A stretch of 44,615 nucleotides of DNA from Trichodesmium erythraeum GBRTRLIN201 (GTDB taxonomy: Bacteria > Cyanobacteriota > Cyanobacteriia > Cyanobacteriales > Microcoleaceae): contig JAGGDU010000164.1 of NCBI GenBank assembly GCA_018457135.1, positions 73,373-117,987 on the forward strand. The letters are read 5' to 3'. Position 1 is the stretch's first letter; each line of letters opens with the position of its first letter. This document shows, piece after piece, positions 8,346 to 18,332 of this stretch. A program made the position numbers and the translations under genes. A model generated the notes under the pieces. The model saw only the letters and a list, made by a program, of their open reading frames with translations. It did no database searches and was not told the origin of the DNA.

Positions 8346-9946
8346 CTTAAATTTAGCCAGAGCTAGACAGTTGAAATTGGGAAAAAACTAGTTTAGCCAC
8401 TAGACAGATAATTAAGAATTGTATAATTAATAATTTTTTTTTGTTTACTTTTACTTCCTGTTCCATAGAACGCTTTCATAAAATTACTGATTTTCTGGAT
8501 ATGTCTATTATCCTTTCACTCTAAGGAACCTTCAACACACCCATCTTTTTCTACCTCAACTACCTCAACACACTATAATTCTGTTAATTATTAACAATTT
8601 CCTACATCTTCTAGTTAATTTGTCCTTTTGACTTCACAGCGCCCTTGTTCTTCTGCCTTAACTACCAGATATAGTTTGACCTCTACGGATACTGTTGTCA
8701 TTTCCTGAATATCTAATCTCACCTACATTATCTCACCCCTAACTCTACTCAACTATCCCCAGAATCAAATTTTTCTAGCTCTGCCACCTCTTCTGGTAAT
8801 GGGGTAATGAAGAGATAGAATGGCCATCAAATATAGTTTTATCTCATTGAAATTGCTTCCCTCCTGTCTCCAACTTTTTCTTTTCTTTCGACTCAGTTCT
8901 CTCCTGCTTTTCCTGATTTTTCCTGAGGATAGACAACTTTCTACGGGCCATTGGCCTCAGACTTACTTTCTTCTCCGTCCCTAGATAATAGTGACTCAAC
9001 TTATCTTTTATCTGTGTTATTGGCCAAATATATCCCCCTAAAATAATATATCTAGGATATTCCTTGCCGTTGGGCAATTTTTTTTATAGTGAAGCTCTTG
9101 ATAAAAATGTCAAAAAAGTACTTCTCAACCTTTAGCATGCCCTAAGCGATCGCCTATCAAATCTCAATATACCTCTTCTCTCTTTCCAGACAACTACCCT
9201 GGGGACTCCACCGAAAAAAGATTTTAACTTATAACTATAGTATTAAATCTTAATCCAATTACGAAGCTAAATAGAAAACAATTTTTTTGACTGTGTCAAG
9301 CTATCTTGAATTACAATTAAAAATAAATTATCAAAGAGAATTAATTATTATTTTCCCAGCTTGTGGTGCAAAGTGGTCAAAAAGAAGTTAATTTAATTAT
9401 TGATATTAGTCTCTGGAATTATCAAGCTTACTTAGGAGTAGTTTTAATATTTAGTTGACCAGGAGGAAGCGATCGCTCCCTTAATTTTTCTTGAGTCTCT
9501 TTAGAAAAATGGGAAACTATTACTCAACAGAAAAGAAAGATTTTTCCTGCTATTTCTTGATATTTTATGATTAAATTACGGCCTCAATCTGATAAATTCA
9601 CACCTTGATAGCTAAAAATTAGATAATATTGAGCATCAGGTTTATTATTAACTTAATTAATTCTCAAAAAAAACAAGTCTAAACTTATTGTCAAAATAAT
9701 GTTACAATCAATATCTAGAAATTTTAACTATGGATATTATATTATCAGGTGAATATCTTTTATCTGGATTAAATGAGACATTAGATAATTAAGAAAGTTA
9801 ATCATCAAAATTTTCTCTGAGCTTTTATCAACCAGATTTGATATCAATCATTTATTGCAGAAATCTCTCAATCTATTTATAATATTGTTTCGATGTTATT
9901 CCTAATTTACTATTCAAGAGAATTTAGACATTGAAAAAAAGATAAT
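8346..9946. other. Long non-coding stretch upstream of the GldG-like gene
   Basis: There is no recognisable gene across 1.6 kb. A 77-codon minus-strand frame at 8844-9077 (starts MPNGKEYPRYIILGG, ends basic and low in complexity) lacks a ribosome site and family resemblance, so it is not called. HIP1 sites occur near 9147 and 9469. The stretch presumably contains the promoter of the gene at 9947. Confidence 0.5.
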
Positions 9947-11689
9947 ATGAAAATTATCAAAAGTACTTGGAGTTATTTATTTTGGCTTGGACCAATTTCA
10001 GCTATTATCGGTGTATCAGCAGGATTTGTGTCAGGAAATTGGGAACCTATACCATTAATATTGATAGGTATTTCCATAATAATAACTGGCTTATGGATTT
10101 TTTATCAAGCTTATTCTAGAGAACAAAACCCAAACATAACTTGGTGGAGTGGTCGGGCAACTGAAGCAGGTACAAATGCAATTTTTGCAACTATTTCAGT
10201 CCTGATAATTTTGGGGATAATTAACTTTCTAGCAGTTCGTTATCAAACAAGAATAGACCTGACTGAAAACCAAAAATTTACATTATCACCACAAACTATA
10301 GAAATACTAGAAAATCTCCAAAAGCCAGTCAAACTTTGGATATTTGACCGAGGAGAAAATCCCCAATATACTCAGTTAATAGAAAATTATCAAAGACAAG
10401 GAAATGGTAAATTTATATTTGAGTTAGTAGACCCTCAAACACAACCAGGAAAAGCCAATCAATTTGGAGTAAAACAGTTAGGAGAAATTCATCTAGAAGT
10501 GGGGGAGAAAAAAGAAGTTATTATTAGTAAACAACTAGAGCTTCTAACAGAATCTAAACTCACAAATAGTATCGAAAAAATACTTGGTAGCCGAATTTTA
10601 AAAATCTACTTTATTCAAGGTCATGGGGAACGAGAATTAAAAGAAGGCCAAAAAGGTTTTTCTGAAGCTGTTAATGCTCTTGAAAGTAAGAATTACATAG
10701 TAGAATCTATCAATTTGGCAAGCATTTCTCAAGTACCAGAAGATGCAGATGTTGTAATTATTGCTGGTGCTCAAAGAAAATTTTTAGAAGCAGAAGTTAT
10801 TGCTTTACAAGAGTATTTAGAAAAAGGTGGCGGTGTTTTGATAATGTTAGACCCAAGCACCGATCCAGGATTAAATAATTTATTTGAAGAGTGGGGTGTA
10901 TTAGTTGACGATCGCCTAGCAATAGATGACCCCAAAATTGGTAGATTAGTCGGTCTTGACCCCTGGGTGGTATTAGTTACAATGTATGGAGAACATCCTA
11001 TTACCCAAGATTTTGGTAATGGCATTTCATTATATCCCTTTGCCCGACCCATAGAAACTGAGGCCATAGATGGGATAAAGGAAAGTCCTATAATTTGGAC
11101 TGGTAACCAAAGTTGGGCAGAAACAGATTTAAGGGGTGAGTTAAGATTTAATGAAGGTCGCGATCGTATTGGACCATTATCTTTAGGTGTAGCTTTGACT
11201 CGTTCTTCTACTGGGGAAAAAAATCAGGAAACAGAATTAGAATTGACTCCTATTCCTTCACTTCCTGGTCAACCACCTAATGAACCTACTACAACTTATA
11301 CTTCAGAATTAGAAGCAGAAAAAAAGACAACTTCAGCAGAGGTTATTTCCCCACTTCCTGGTCAACCACCAGATGAATTAGATTCTAGTAAAATAGAGGT
11401 AAAATTAGAAAATAAATTAGAAGAAGCACGTTTAATAGTATTAGGAAATTCTCAATTTGCTACCAATGGTTGGTTTCAACAACAACTAAATGGAGACGTA
11501 TTTCTTAATTCAATTTCTTGGTTAAGTAAACCAGAACAAGAAACACTTTCTATTAGTCCGAAAAAAACTACAAATCGTCGTATTGCAATGAGTTTAGTAA
11601 AAGCCAGATTTTTAAGCTGGATGGCAATTGTAATCTTGCCAATTTTAGCCTTGACAATTGGTGGAATAATTTGGTGGCAGCGACGATAA
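9947..11689 (+). CDS. GldG-like ABC-transport auxiliary membrane protein
   Basis: This 580-residue protein resembles the Gldg family, auxiliary components of ABC-2-type exporters first tied to gliding motility. Two N-terminal membrane segments (about 10-55) and a third near 83-103 (ATISVLIILGIINFL) precede the conserved RIDLTENQKFTLSPQT motif and a large extracytoplasmic domain with a ThuA/GATase-like fold region (IYFIQGHGERELKEG, DADVVIIAGAQ, GGGVLIMLDPS). A C-terminal segment (FLSWMAIVILPILALTIGG) anchors the end. A Pro/Glu/Thr-rich insert near 440-490 carries two copies of LPGQPP. The DUF4340 gene follows at 11816, a frequent pairing, but the ATPase and permease normally found upstream are missing here and may lie elsewhere. 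The transported substrate is unknown. Confidence 0.82.
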   Translation: MKIIKSTWSYLFWLGPISAIIGVSAGFVSGNWEPIPLILIGISIIITGLWIFYQAYSREQNPNITWWSGRATEAGTNAIFATISVLIILGIINFLAVRYQTRIDLTENQKFTLSPQTIEILENLQKPVKLWIFDRGENPQYTQLIENYQRQGNGKFIFELVDPQTQPGKANQFGVKQLGEIHLEVGEKKEVIISKQLELLTESKLTNSIEKILGSRILKIYFIQGHGERELKEGQKGFSEAVNALESKNYIVESINLASISQVPEDADVVIIAGAQRKFLEAEVIALQEYLEKGGGVLIMLDPSTDPGLNNLFEEWGVLVDDRLAIDDPKIGRLVGLDPWVVLVTMYGEHPITQDFGNGISLYPFARPIETEAIDGIKESPIIWTGNQSWAETDLRGELRFNEGRDRIGPLSLGVALTRSSTGEKNQETELELTPIPSLPGQPPNEPTTTYTSELEAEKKTTSAEVISPLPGQPPDELDSSKIEVKLENKLEEARLIVLGNSQFATNGWFQQQLNGDVFLNSISWLSKPEQETLSISPKKTTNRRIAMSLVKARFLSWMAIVILPILALTIGGIIWWQRR

Positions 11690-11815
11690 AAAGTCAAAAT
11701 TTAGCTCCCCCCTAATACCATTTATCATTATCAAAAACTTTTCTACTTGAGTATTGATTAGGGGTAGGGACGTTGCGTGTTATGTCCCTACATACTCCCT
11801 AAAAGCATAAATAAT

Positions 11816-12505
11816 ATGAAAATCAAAAGAACAACTTTAATATTAATGTTAACAGCACTTGTTTTAGGAGGATTTGTTTACTTATACGAAATTCGAGGTA
11901 AACAACAACAAACGGAAACTCAAGAAAAACAAAAACAAGTGTTTAATTTTGATTCAGAACAAATTCAGACTATTACCATCAAACAAGAGTCAGAAACATT
12001 AACCTTAAAAATCAATAAAGAAGCAGAAGAAAAAGCCTGGAATATAACTGCACCTGTCGAAAAAAAAGCTGATTTACAAACAGTAGAATTTTTATTATAT
12101 GAACTAACAAACTTAAAAAGCGATCGCTCTATATCAACTTCAATTTCTCGGTTATCAGAATATGGTTTAGAAAAACCAGAAATCACTTTAGAAGTTCAAC
12201 TTAAAGACGGTAAAAACATGCGTCTATTTTTAGGTCAACCAGACTTTAATGGTAATTTTATATATTCTCAATTAGAACCGGAGGGAGAACCACCAGAAGA
12301 GGTATCTGTTTTGTTATTATCTGTCAACTTCAAAAATGTATTAACTAAACCAGTTTCCGAATGGGAAAAACTTGAAATCTCCGATGAGGAGAAAACAGAA
12401 GAAGAAGAAAAATCTACCGAAAAAAAAGAGCAACCAGAAACAAGCAAAGAACCATCGGAAAAATCATCTAGTAACTCAGAAGTTTCTCCCTCACCCACCA
12501 ATTAA
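11816..12505 (+). CDS. DUF4340-type membrane-anchored protein
   Basis: This 230-residue protein starts at ATG 11816 (MKIKRTTLILML). An in-frame upstream start at 11777 would only add a non-hydrophobic leader ahead of the membrane helix. One N-terminal hydrophobic segment (TLILMLTALVLGGFVYLYEI) anchors an extracytoplasmic domain with the pattern FDSEQIQTITIKQ, WNITAPVEKKADLQTVEFLL and LSEYGLEKPEITLEV, typical of DUF4340. The last 40 residues are a Glu/Lys/Ser-rich, probably disordered tail. It follows the GldG-like gene after 126 bases on the same strand, consistent with a shared role in an ABC-export complex. The function of this family is poorly known. Confidence 0.78.
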   Translation: MKIKRTTLILMLTALVLGGFVYLYEIRGKQQQTETQEKQKQVFNFDSEQIQTITIKQESETLTLKINKEAEEKAWNITAPVEKKADLQTVEFLLYELTNLKSDRSISTSISRLSEYGLEKPEITLEVQLKDGKNMRLFLGQPDFNGNFIYSQLEPEGEPPEEVSVLLLSVNFKNVLTKPVSEWEKLEISDEEKTEEEEKSTEKKEQPETSKEPSEKSSSNSEVSPSPTN

Positions 12506-13366
12506 TATTAATATTTATTCAAAGAATAGTTCTAACCCATAAATAGATTTATAGATTTGCAGCTAGAAAAATTATATTATGTTATAATTTATTACTTTTA
12601 TTACCTTTTGACATCCTCACTAACTGTTAAGGACATAGAACCATAACCAGGCGAAGTTCAAAGACCAGTCTAGGCTTGACAACCTACTACAAACACCCCA
12701 ACTTCACCGTTCCCCCTCCAGGAAGAGAGCTAAAGTGTGTGTCCATTTTTTGTCTCAAACTATCAACCTGCGCCTACCACTAATAAATTAATAATATTTT
12801 AACATATGTATCAAAAAAAAACAACTCAAAATTCCCCCTAATCAGGGTGGGAGGCATTAAAACTAATTTTTCCCTAAAAGTTTTATTAATTAAGCCAGAA
12901 TAAATCTGATATCTAACGGGGGTTTTTATCCCTAAGAGTTGACAGTCACCTTAAGAAGCTAATTCTTAATAGCTGAATTCTACAGTTAACTAACTATTAG
13001 CTTTTCCTGATAGAATTCTCCCCAAACAGCATTTAGTTATAAGTTAATAATTCAAGAGCAATAGCCCCCTAGTGTTTTTTACCCATTGAGGAAAAATTAG
13101 GGATATGTAAGAAATAGGACTAAAATTTATACTATACATATACCTTGAGAAGCTGATTGCTAATAGCTAAGTTCTACTTCAACAGACCTCTGGGAAAATA
13201 GAGATTTTAAACATTAGTGCTATAAGGGTTTGAGAACCTTTTCTGGAAATATTTCATGACTAGCTTGACTCACTCTTGATGAAGTCTAATAGCGCAAACT
13301 GTTAAAATACTACAAAACCTAATATTTAAATTAGTTGAAAACCCAATTTCCCAAGGCATAACAATT
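12506..13366. other. Intergenic region before potA with an IS605-type end and degenerate repeats
   Basis: No coding frame is recognised. Near 12606-12640 the sequence TTTTGACATCCTCACTAACTG followed by TTAAGGAC resembles the terminal hairpin of IS200/IS605-type elements; no convincing tnpB sequence follows. Two copies of a degenerate repeat of the form CCTTNAGAAGCTNATTNNTAATAGCTNANTTCTAC lie near 12950-12986 and 13142-13178. The rest is A+T-rich and presumably carries the pot promoter. Confidence 0.45.
12950..13178. repeat. Pair of dispersed AGCTGAT/TAGCTGA-type repeats
   Basis: The blocks starting CTTAAGAAGCTAATTCTTAA (near 12951) and CTTGAGAAGCTGATTGCTAA (near 13143) match over about 35 bases. 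A related block (AAAGCTGACAGCTGACTGCT) is at about 17069-17100. These resemble the short AGCTGATAGC-type repeats common in filamentous cyanobacterial spacers. Confidence 0.5.
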
Positions 13367-14512
13367 ATGACTCAAACTGCACTGAATATTGGGACGACCC
13401 TAAATAAAACCAAAAATGACGTTGAACTGCGTAAAGTATTCAAAGTATTTGAAGGCCATACAGCAGTAAAGGGCGTGGACTTCAATATTCGTCAAGGAGA
13501 ATTTTTTAGTATTCTAGGACCTTCTGGGTGTGGTAAAACTACCACATTACGTTTAATAGCTGGATTTGAAACCCCATCGGCAGGTGAAATAATTATTCGA
13601 GGCCAATCTATGAGTCAAACTCCTGCTTACCGTCGTCCAGTAAATACTGTTTTTCAAAGCTACGCTTTATTTAATCATTTGAGCGTTAAAGATAATATCG
13701 CTTTTGGACTACGAATAAAACGTTTAGGAAAAACTGAAACTGAGGAAAAAGTAGCACAAGCTTTGCAGTTGGTCAAAATGGAGAAATTTGCTGATCGCTA
13801 CCCTAATCAAATATCTGGTGGACAACAACAACGGGTGGCTTTAGCAAGGGCTTTAGTAAATCGTCCAGCAGTATTATTATTAGATGAACCCCTGGGGGCT
13901 TTAGACTTAAAGCTACGCAAACAAATGCAAATGGAATTGTCCAATATACATAAAGATTTGGGGGTCACATTTGTAATGGTAACTCACGACCAACAAGAGG
14001 CTATGAGTATGTCTGACCGCATTGCTGTGATGCACGAGGGTAGAATAGAACAAATAGGCTCTCCTCAAGAAATTTATGAGTGTCCTGAAAGTCCATTTGT
14101 CGCAGATTTTATTGGAGATACAAATTTATTTCAAGGTTGTGTCGAATATAATAATAATTCCAGTCTAGTTGTTAAGACAGATAGTGGTCTGAATATTTCT
14201 GCAGAATACAAAAAAGTAAATGGAAAAAACGGAGAAATCTATGGAGGTACTTCAGTAGTACTAAGTGTGCGACCAGAAAAAGTTAATCTCAGTCTATATC
14301 CTCCAGATGTATCAGAAAATTGTTTTGAAGGTAGGTTGAGGAATGTAATGTATATGGGAACTCATGTACATTATCAAGTAAATCTGTTGTCCGGTGATCA
14401 GATGATGGTAAGGCAACCAAATACAGAACGAACTTTGCCTAACTTAGATACTCCTATGTATGTCTACTGGTCAAAACAAAATTGTTTAGCTTTAAGTGAA
14501 TCAAAATCATAA
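13367..14512 (+). CDS. potA: Polyamine-type ABC transporter ATP-binding protein
   Basis: This 381-residue cytoplasmic ATPase energises uptake of spermidine/putrescine or a related cation. It shows Walker A GPSGCGKTTT, a Q-loop in NTVFQSYALF, signature ISGGQQQRVALARAL, Walker B LLLDEPLGALD and the H-loop VTHDQ. Downstream is a TOBE-type C-terminal domain with VVLSVRPEKVNLS, typical of PotA and its relatives. It is the first gene of a potA-potD-potB-potC set on the plus strand. Substrate specificity cannot be read from the ATPase, so other PotA-like substrates remain possible. Confidence 0.93.
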   Translation: MTQTALNIGTTLNKTKNDVELRKVFKVFEGHTAVKGVDFNIRQGEFFSILGPSGCGKTTTLRLIAGFETPSAGEIIIRGQSMSQTPAYRRPVNTVFQSYALFNHLSVKDNIAFGLRIKRLGKTETEEKVAQALQLVKMEKFADRYPNQISGGQQQRVALARALVNRPAVLLLDEPLGALDLKLRKQMQMELSNIHKDLGVTFVMVTHDQQEAMSMSDRIAVMHEGRIEQIGSPQEIYECPESPFVADFIGDTNLFQGCVEYNNNSSLVVKTDSGLNISAEYKKVNGKNGEIYGGTSVVLSVRPEKVNLSLYPPDVSENCFEGRLRNVMYMGTHVHYQVNLLSGDQMMVRQPNTERTLPNLDTPMYVYWSKQNCLALSESKS

Positions 14513-14577
14513 CAATAGTTAAACACAATCAAAAAAAACGTAAACTTAATTTTGACTTTGAACTTTTTGTAACTACT

Positions 14578-15735
14578 GTGCCTCCAACTAATTTACAGAA
14601 ATACCAAGGCAATGATATAGCTAAATCAATTTATCAGCAAAATACTACCACTTCTAGACGTAAATTTCTGAAAATGTCAGCAGCTACTATCACAGTTTCA
14701 ACCCTCTCTGGTTGTGGTTGGAGATTAGCTGAAGTGAAATCTAACCCCAAAATGCGGGGTCGTTCAGATTTACTCTATATATATACTTGGGCAGGATATA
14801 CAGATCAAGATTTGCTTGATCGCTTCTACAACGAAACTGGAATTAAAGTAGTTGCAGATGTTTTTGACTCCAATGAGTCAATGTTAGCTAGGGTCCAAGC
14901 AGGGGGGGGTGGAGCTTATAGTGTCATCTATCCATCTGATTATATGGTACAAAAAATGACTAATCTAAATTTGCTGACGCAGTTAGACCAATCTCTAATT
15001 GTTGGTTTAGACGACTTATTTCCCCAATTTCAAGACCCGATATATGATCCTGGTAATACCCATAGCGTACCCATAAGTTGGGGTACTACTGGTTTAATTT
15101 ACAATAGCAAATTGTTATCTACTCCACCTAATGACTGGAAATATCTCTGGGAAAATCAAGATTTAGTATTGAAGCGGATGACTTTAGTGAATGATGTACG
15201 GGAGGTGATCGGTTGTGCTTTAAGAAAATTAGGATATTCTTACAACTCTACCAATGTAGATAACATTAAGGAAGCTTATCAAGAGTTACTCACGCTCAAA
15301 CCAGCGATCGCTTCTTTTACTACAGATGGTTGGCGGTCTCAAATTTTGGTAGAAGATTTGTTAATTGCTATGTGTTATTCTTCTGATGCAGCAGAAATTA
15401 AACCAGAAAATGAAGATCTAGAATATATTACCCCACGCAGTGGTTCTTCCCTATGGACAGATACATTAGTAATTCCCAAAAATGCTCCTAACCCAGAGGG
15501 TGCTTATCAATGGATTAACTTTATGTTACAGCCAGATGTAGCAGCTCAAATTGTGGAAAGACTAAGTTTTACTACAGCTTCTCGTAAAGCTTATCAAATA
15601 TTACCAGAAGAACTAAAGGAAGACTCTACTTTATTTCCTCCGGAGTCAGTTCTTGAAAAGTGCGAAAGTTTAGCTCCACTGGGTAAATATGAAGAAGTTT
15701 ATGAAAGATATTGGACTCAATTAAGAAGTGAATAA
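14578..15735 (+). CDS. potD: Polyamine-type ABC transporter substrate-binding lipoprotein
   Basis: This 385-residue periplasmic binding protein of the PotD/PotF group begins at a GTG. A twin-arginine-like motif SRRKFLKMS near residues 26-34 precedes a hydrophobic stretch and a lipobox-like LSGC, suggesting Tat export and lipid anchoring. The mature part opens with LYIYTWAGYTDQDLLDRFYN and contains YSVIYPSDYMV, ISWGTTGLIYN and IPKNAPNPEGAYQWINFM, all typical of the family. It sits 65 bases after potA. It should deliver a polyamine to PotB/PotC. The GTG is accepted because it keeps the export signal intact. Confidence 0.92.
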   Translation: MPPTNLQKYQGNDIAKSIYQQNTTTSRRKFLKMSAATITVSTLSGCGWRLAEVKSNPKMRGRSDLLYIYTWAGYTDQDLLDRFYNETGIKVVADVFDSNESMLARVQAGGGGAYSVIYPSDYMVQKMTNLNLLTQLDQSLIVGLDDLFPQFQDPIYDPGNTHSVPISWGTTGLIYNSKLLSTPPNDWKYLWENQDLVLKRMTLVNDVREVIGCALRKLGYSYNSTNVDNIKEAYQELLTLKPAIASFTTDGWRSQILVEDLLIAMCYSSDAAEIKPENEDLEYITPRSGSSLWTDTLVIPKNAPNPEGAYQWINFMLQPDVAAQIVERLSFTTASRKAYQILPEELKEDSTLFPPESVLEKCESLAPLGKYEEVYERYWTQLRSE

Positions 15736-16068
15736 CTCAAAGAATAAAGAAGATAAATTACTGAATTTATTTATAGGATTATTCTACGAACTTTTTTGAC
15801 TTATTAAGGTATAGGTAAAGATTAATAAATTTTCTTGTCTTTGAACATCTGTAGCATTACAGGCTTAGGCATCTCAAACTAAATCATACATTACTTTTAA
15901 CTTTTCAATTTAAACTTATGTATAGCACTATATAACCAAATCCTTGATAAATTTTATAACTCATCTAACACCAAAAAAATTTTTAGGACATTGATAAAAT
16001 TAAAATATTTATACAGTCAATAATTTTGACTTGAGCTAATTACTGATAAACGATAATTGATAACTGAT
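15736..16068. other. Spacer between potD and potB
   Basis: These 333 A+T-rich bases show no coding frame or strong hairpin. The gap is unusually wide for genes of one ABC operon, so a separate promoter for potB is possible. Confidence 0.5.
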
Positions 16069-16980
16069 ATGACTACACCTACTAAACCATATTTTCCGGT
16101 GCTTAATTCTCAGTCAAACAATAGTATAAGTCAAATATTTATTAAAATATTAGGCCCTTTAATTTTATTAGGTCCGGCAGGTTTATGGTTATTGTTTTTA
16201 TTATTATTGCCAACCTTAGTAATTTTTGAGCTGAGTTTAGTAGAAAATATTCGACCAGGAGATTTAGTAATTCCTGACGGTATCGGTAACTATTTACGAG
16301 TTTTTGAAGCCTTGAATTTAAAGGTAATTTGGCGTTCAATATATTTGGCTACGGGCACAACAATTTTATGTTTATTGTTAGGATTTCCTGTGGCTTATTG
16401 GATTGCTATAATGTCGCCAAAACATTGGCGAAATCTACTTTTATTGGGTTTTATTTTGCCACTTTGGACCTCATCTTTATTACGTTCTTATGCCTGGATT
16501 ACAATTTTACGCCCCACTGGTGTATTAAATTCATTTATTGGAATTATTGGATTACCACCTTTGGAATTATTGAATCGAACTCCGGCAGTTTTGATTGGCA
16601 TGAGTTATAGTTATTTACCTTATATTGTGACGGTTCTTTATGCTTCTTTGGAAAAATTAGACCGGAGACTATTAGAGGCATCATATGATTTAGGTGCTAC
16701 TCCTACACAAACTTTTTGGAAAGTGACAGTTCCCCAAAGTTTACCTGGTATTGCTGCTGGTTCTTTATTGGTTTTTATTAGTTCTTTGGGAGATTTTGTT
16801 GACCCAGAATTATTGGGTGGCGCTTCCAGTATGACTGCCGCTAGATTAATTTATAACCAGTTTTTAGGAGCTACTCAAAATTGGGGTTTTGGTTCGGCTT
16901 TAAGTATGGTTTTGATCTTAGGAGTGAGTATAGCCATTGCTCTTTTACTAAAATTTGGTGATGGTAAACCCTCTAAATAA
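16069..16980 (+). CDS. potB: Polyamine-type ABC transporter permease
   Basis: This 303-residue inner-membrane permease uses ATG 16069 (MTTPTKPYFPV); the in-frame TTG four codons earlier is weaker. About six hydrophobic segments are visible, beginning with LILLGPAGLWLLFLLLLPTL. The cytoplasmic EAA loop reads EASYDLGATPTQTFWKVTVP followed by QSLPGIAAG, which contacts the ATPase. The family hallmark region GDFVDPELLGG is near the C-terminus. It forms the membrane channel with PotC. Order and similarity support the pot transporter, although the spacers on both sides are wide. Confidence 0.92.
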   Translation: MTTPTKPYFPVLNSQSNNSISQIFIKILGPLILLGPAGLWLLFLLLLPTLVIFELSLVENIRPGDLVIPDGIGNYLRVFEALNLKVIWRSIYLATGTTILCLLLGFPVAYWIAIMSPKHWRNLLLLGFILPLWTSSLLRSYAWITILRPTGVLNSFIGIIGLPPLELLNRTPAVLIGMSYSYLPYIVTVLYASLEKLDRRLLEASYDLGATPTQTFWKVTVPQSLPGIAAGSLLVFISSLGDFVDPELLGGASSMTAARLIYNQFLGATQNWGFGSALSMVLILGVSIAIALLLKFGDGKPSK

Positions 16981-17477
16981 AGTCATTTCAGTTATCAGTT
17001 ATTAGTTATCAGTTATTATTAACATGAAAATCTAATATAAATTAAACGAATGCTTAATTTATTCATTAAAAAGCTGACAGCTGACTGCTCATAGCTGAAT
17101 GCTTACATCCTAAATTCTACTAGTTAATTTATGAACTTAAAAGCCTATAAAAATAAGTATTTTAGCAACTATTTATATTATAAAATTTTCCAAAAATTAC
17201 CTTGTTTAAAGTTAAAATCATCGCAGAAATATAAAATATTAAGCATAAATAATGAATCAATTTTTTACTTATATTAATAACTATGATTTTATCCTAATTT
17301 CTGTCACAGACCCCTATAACTTCTGAATCATGATTTTAAAATATATTTTTTCCTAGGGAATGTAGATTAGATAAAAGCTTTTTATTCTCCTTCTTACTAG
17401 ACCATTACTATCTCTCAAATACCCTAACATTCTCTTTTCCCTATCAACAAAGAATAAAGATAACTAAAGAGTTAAAG
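16981..17477. other. Spacer between potB and potC
   Basis: This 497-base A+T-rich spacer contains short direct repeats of TTATCAGTTATTAG type near 16990-17020 and an AGCTGACAGCTGACTGCT block near 17070-17090. No gene or terminator was seen. Confidence 0.5.
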
Positions 17478-18332
17478 ATGACAAATACTATTATTAATCC
17501 AGAAGATGATCTCCCAATAGATATGTCTAAATCTCAACCTAAACTTCAGATTTCTTGGCAGATAATATTTACAGTTTCCATGTTTTTGTTTATGTACTTG
17601 CCAATTTTTGTCCTGACTTTTTATAGCTTCAACAAATCTAAGTATAGTTCAGGATGGGAGGGTTTTACTCTACAATGGTATGTCAAACTTTTTCAGGATA
17701 TTAGGATTTTAGTTGCTCTCCAAAATAGTTTAACTGTAGCTTTTTTTGCTGTGGCTATTGCAGCAGTTCTTGGTACTTTAATGGCGGTAGGTTTAGCTAA
17801 ATATAAGTTTCGTGGTAAGTCCTTATATTTAGGTATTTCTTATTTGCCATTAATTATTCCTGATATAGCGATCGCTGTAGCTACTTTAGTATTTTTAGCT
17901 GCACTGGCAATTAGATTAAGTTTAGGGACAATTATTGCAGCTCATATTGTTTTTTGTTTAGCTTATATAGGTTTAGTTGTCTCCACAAGATTAGCAGATT
18001 TAGACCCTAATTTAGAGGAAGCTGCCCTTGATTTAGGGGCAACACCAGTAGAAGCTTTTATAAAAGTATTATTACCCCAATTATTACCAGGAATTGTGTC
18101 TGGATGTTTGCTAGCTTTTGTACTAAGTATGGATGATTTTTTAATTGCTAGTTTTACTTCTGGGAGTGGAGTTACAACATTGCCAATGGAAATTTTTAGT
18201 CGCATTCGTACAGGAGTAAAACCTGATATTAATGCTCTGAGTGTAATTTTAATTATAGGTTCAGGAGGAATAGGAATTGTTGGAGAATTGTTGCGCAATA
18301 GGAGTGAAAAAAAAAATAAGGGTTTTGTATAA
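17478..18332 (+). CDS. potC: Polyamine-type ABC transporter permease
   Basis: This 284-residue inner-membrane permease is the second half of the channel. After a short cytoplasmic N-terminus the first helix reads IIFTVSMFLFMYLPIFVLTF, followed by YSFNKSKYSSGWEGFTLQWY, a PotC-type motif. The EAA loop is EEAALDLGATPVEAFIKVLL and the region SMDDFLIASFTSG is typical of PotC. The basic C-terminal tail (RNRSEKKNKG) is cytoplasmic. It is the last of the four transporter genes and is convergent with purM. Confidence 0.93.
   Translation: MTNTIINPEDDLPIDMSKSQPKLQISWQIIFTVSMFLFMYLPIFVLTFYSFNKSKYSSGWEGFTLQWYVKLFQDIRILVALQNSLTVAFFAVAIAAVLGTLMAVGLAKYKFRGKSLYLGISYLPLIIPDIAIAVATLVFLAALAIRLSLGTIIAAHIVFCLAYIGLVVSTRLADLDPNLEEAALDLGATPVEAFIKVLLPQLLPGIVSGCLLAFVLSMDDFLIASFTSGSGVTTLPMEIFSRIRTGVKPDINALSVILIIGSGGIGIVGELLRNRSEKKNKGFV

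Noticed and set aside
8844-9077. 77-codon minus-strand frame as a gene
   Set aside because: No ribosome site, low-complexity basic tail and no family resemblance; it lies in a wholly eroded region.
10771-11067. Minus-strand frames inside the GldG-like, DUF4340 and pot genes
   Set aside because: They are shadows of strongly supported plus-strand genes.
16057-16068. TTG start for potB and similar TTG starts for purM and argC
   Set aside because: ATG codons a few residues downstream are better placed; for argC the AGGAG site decides it.
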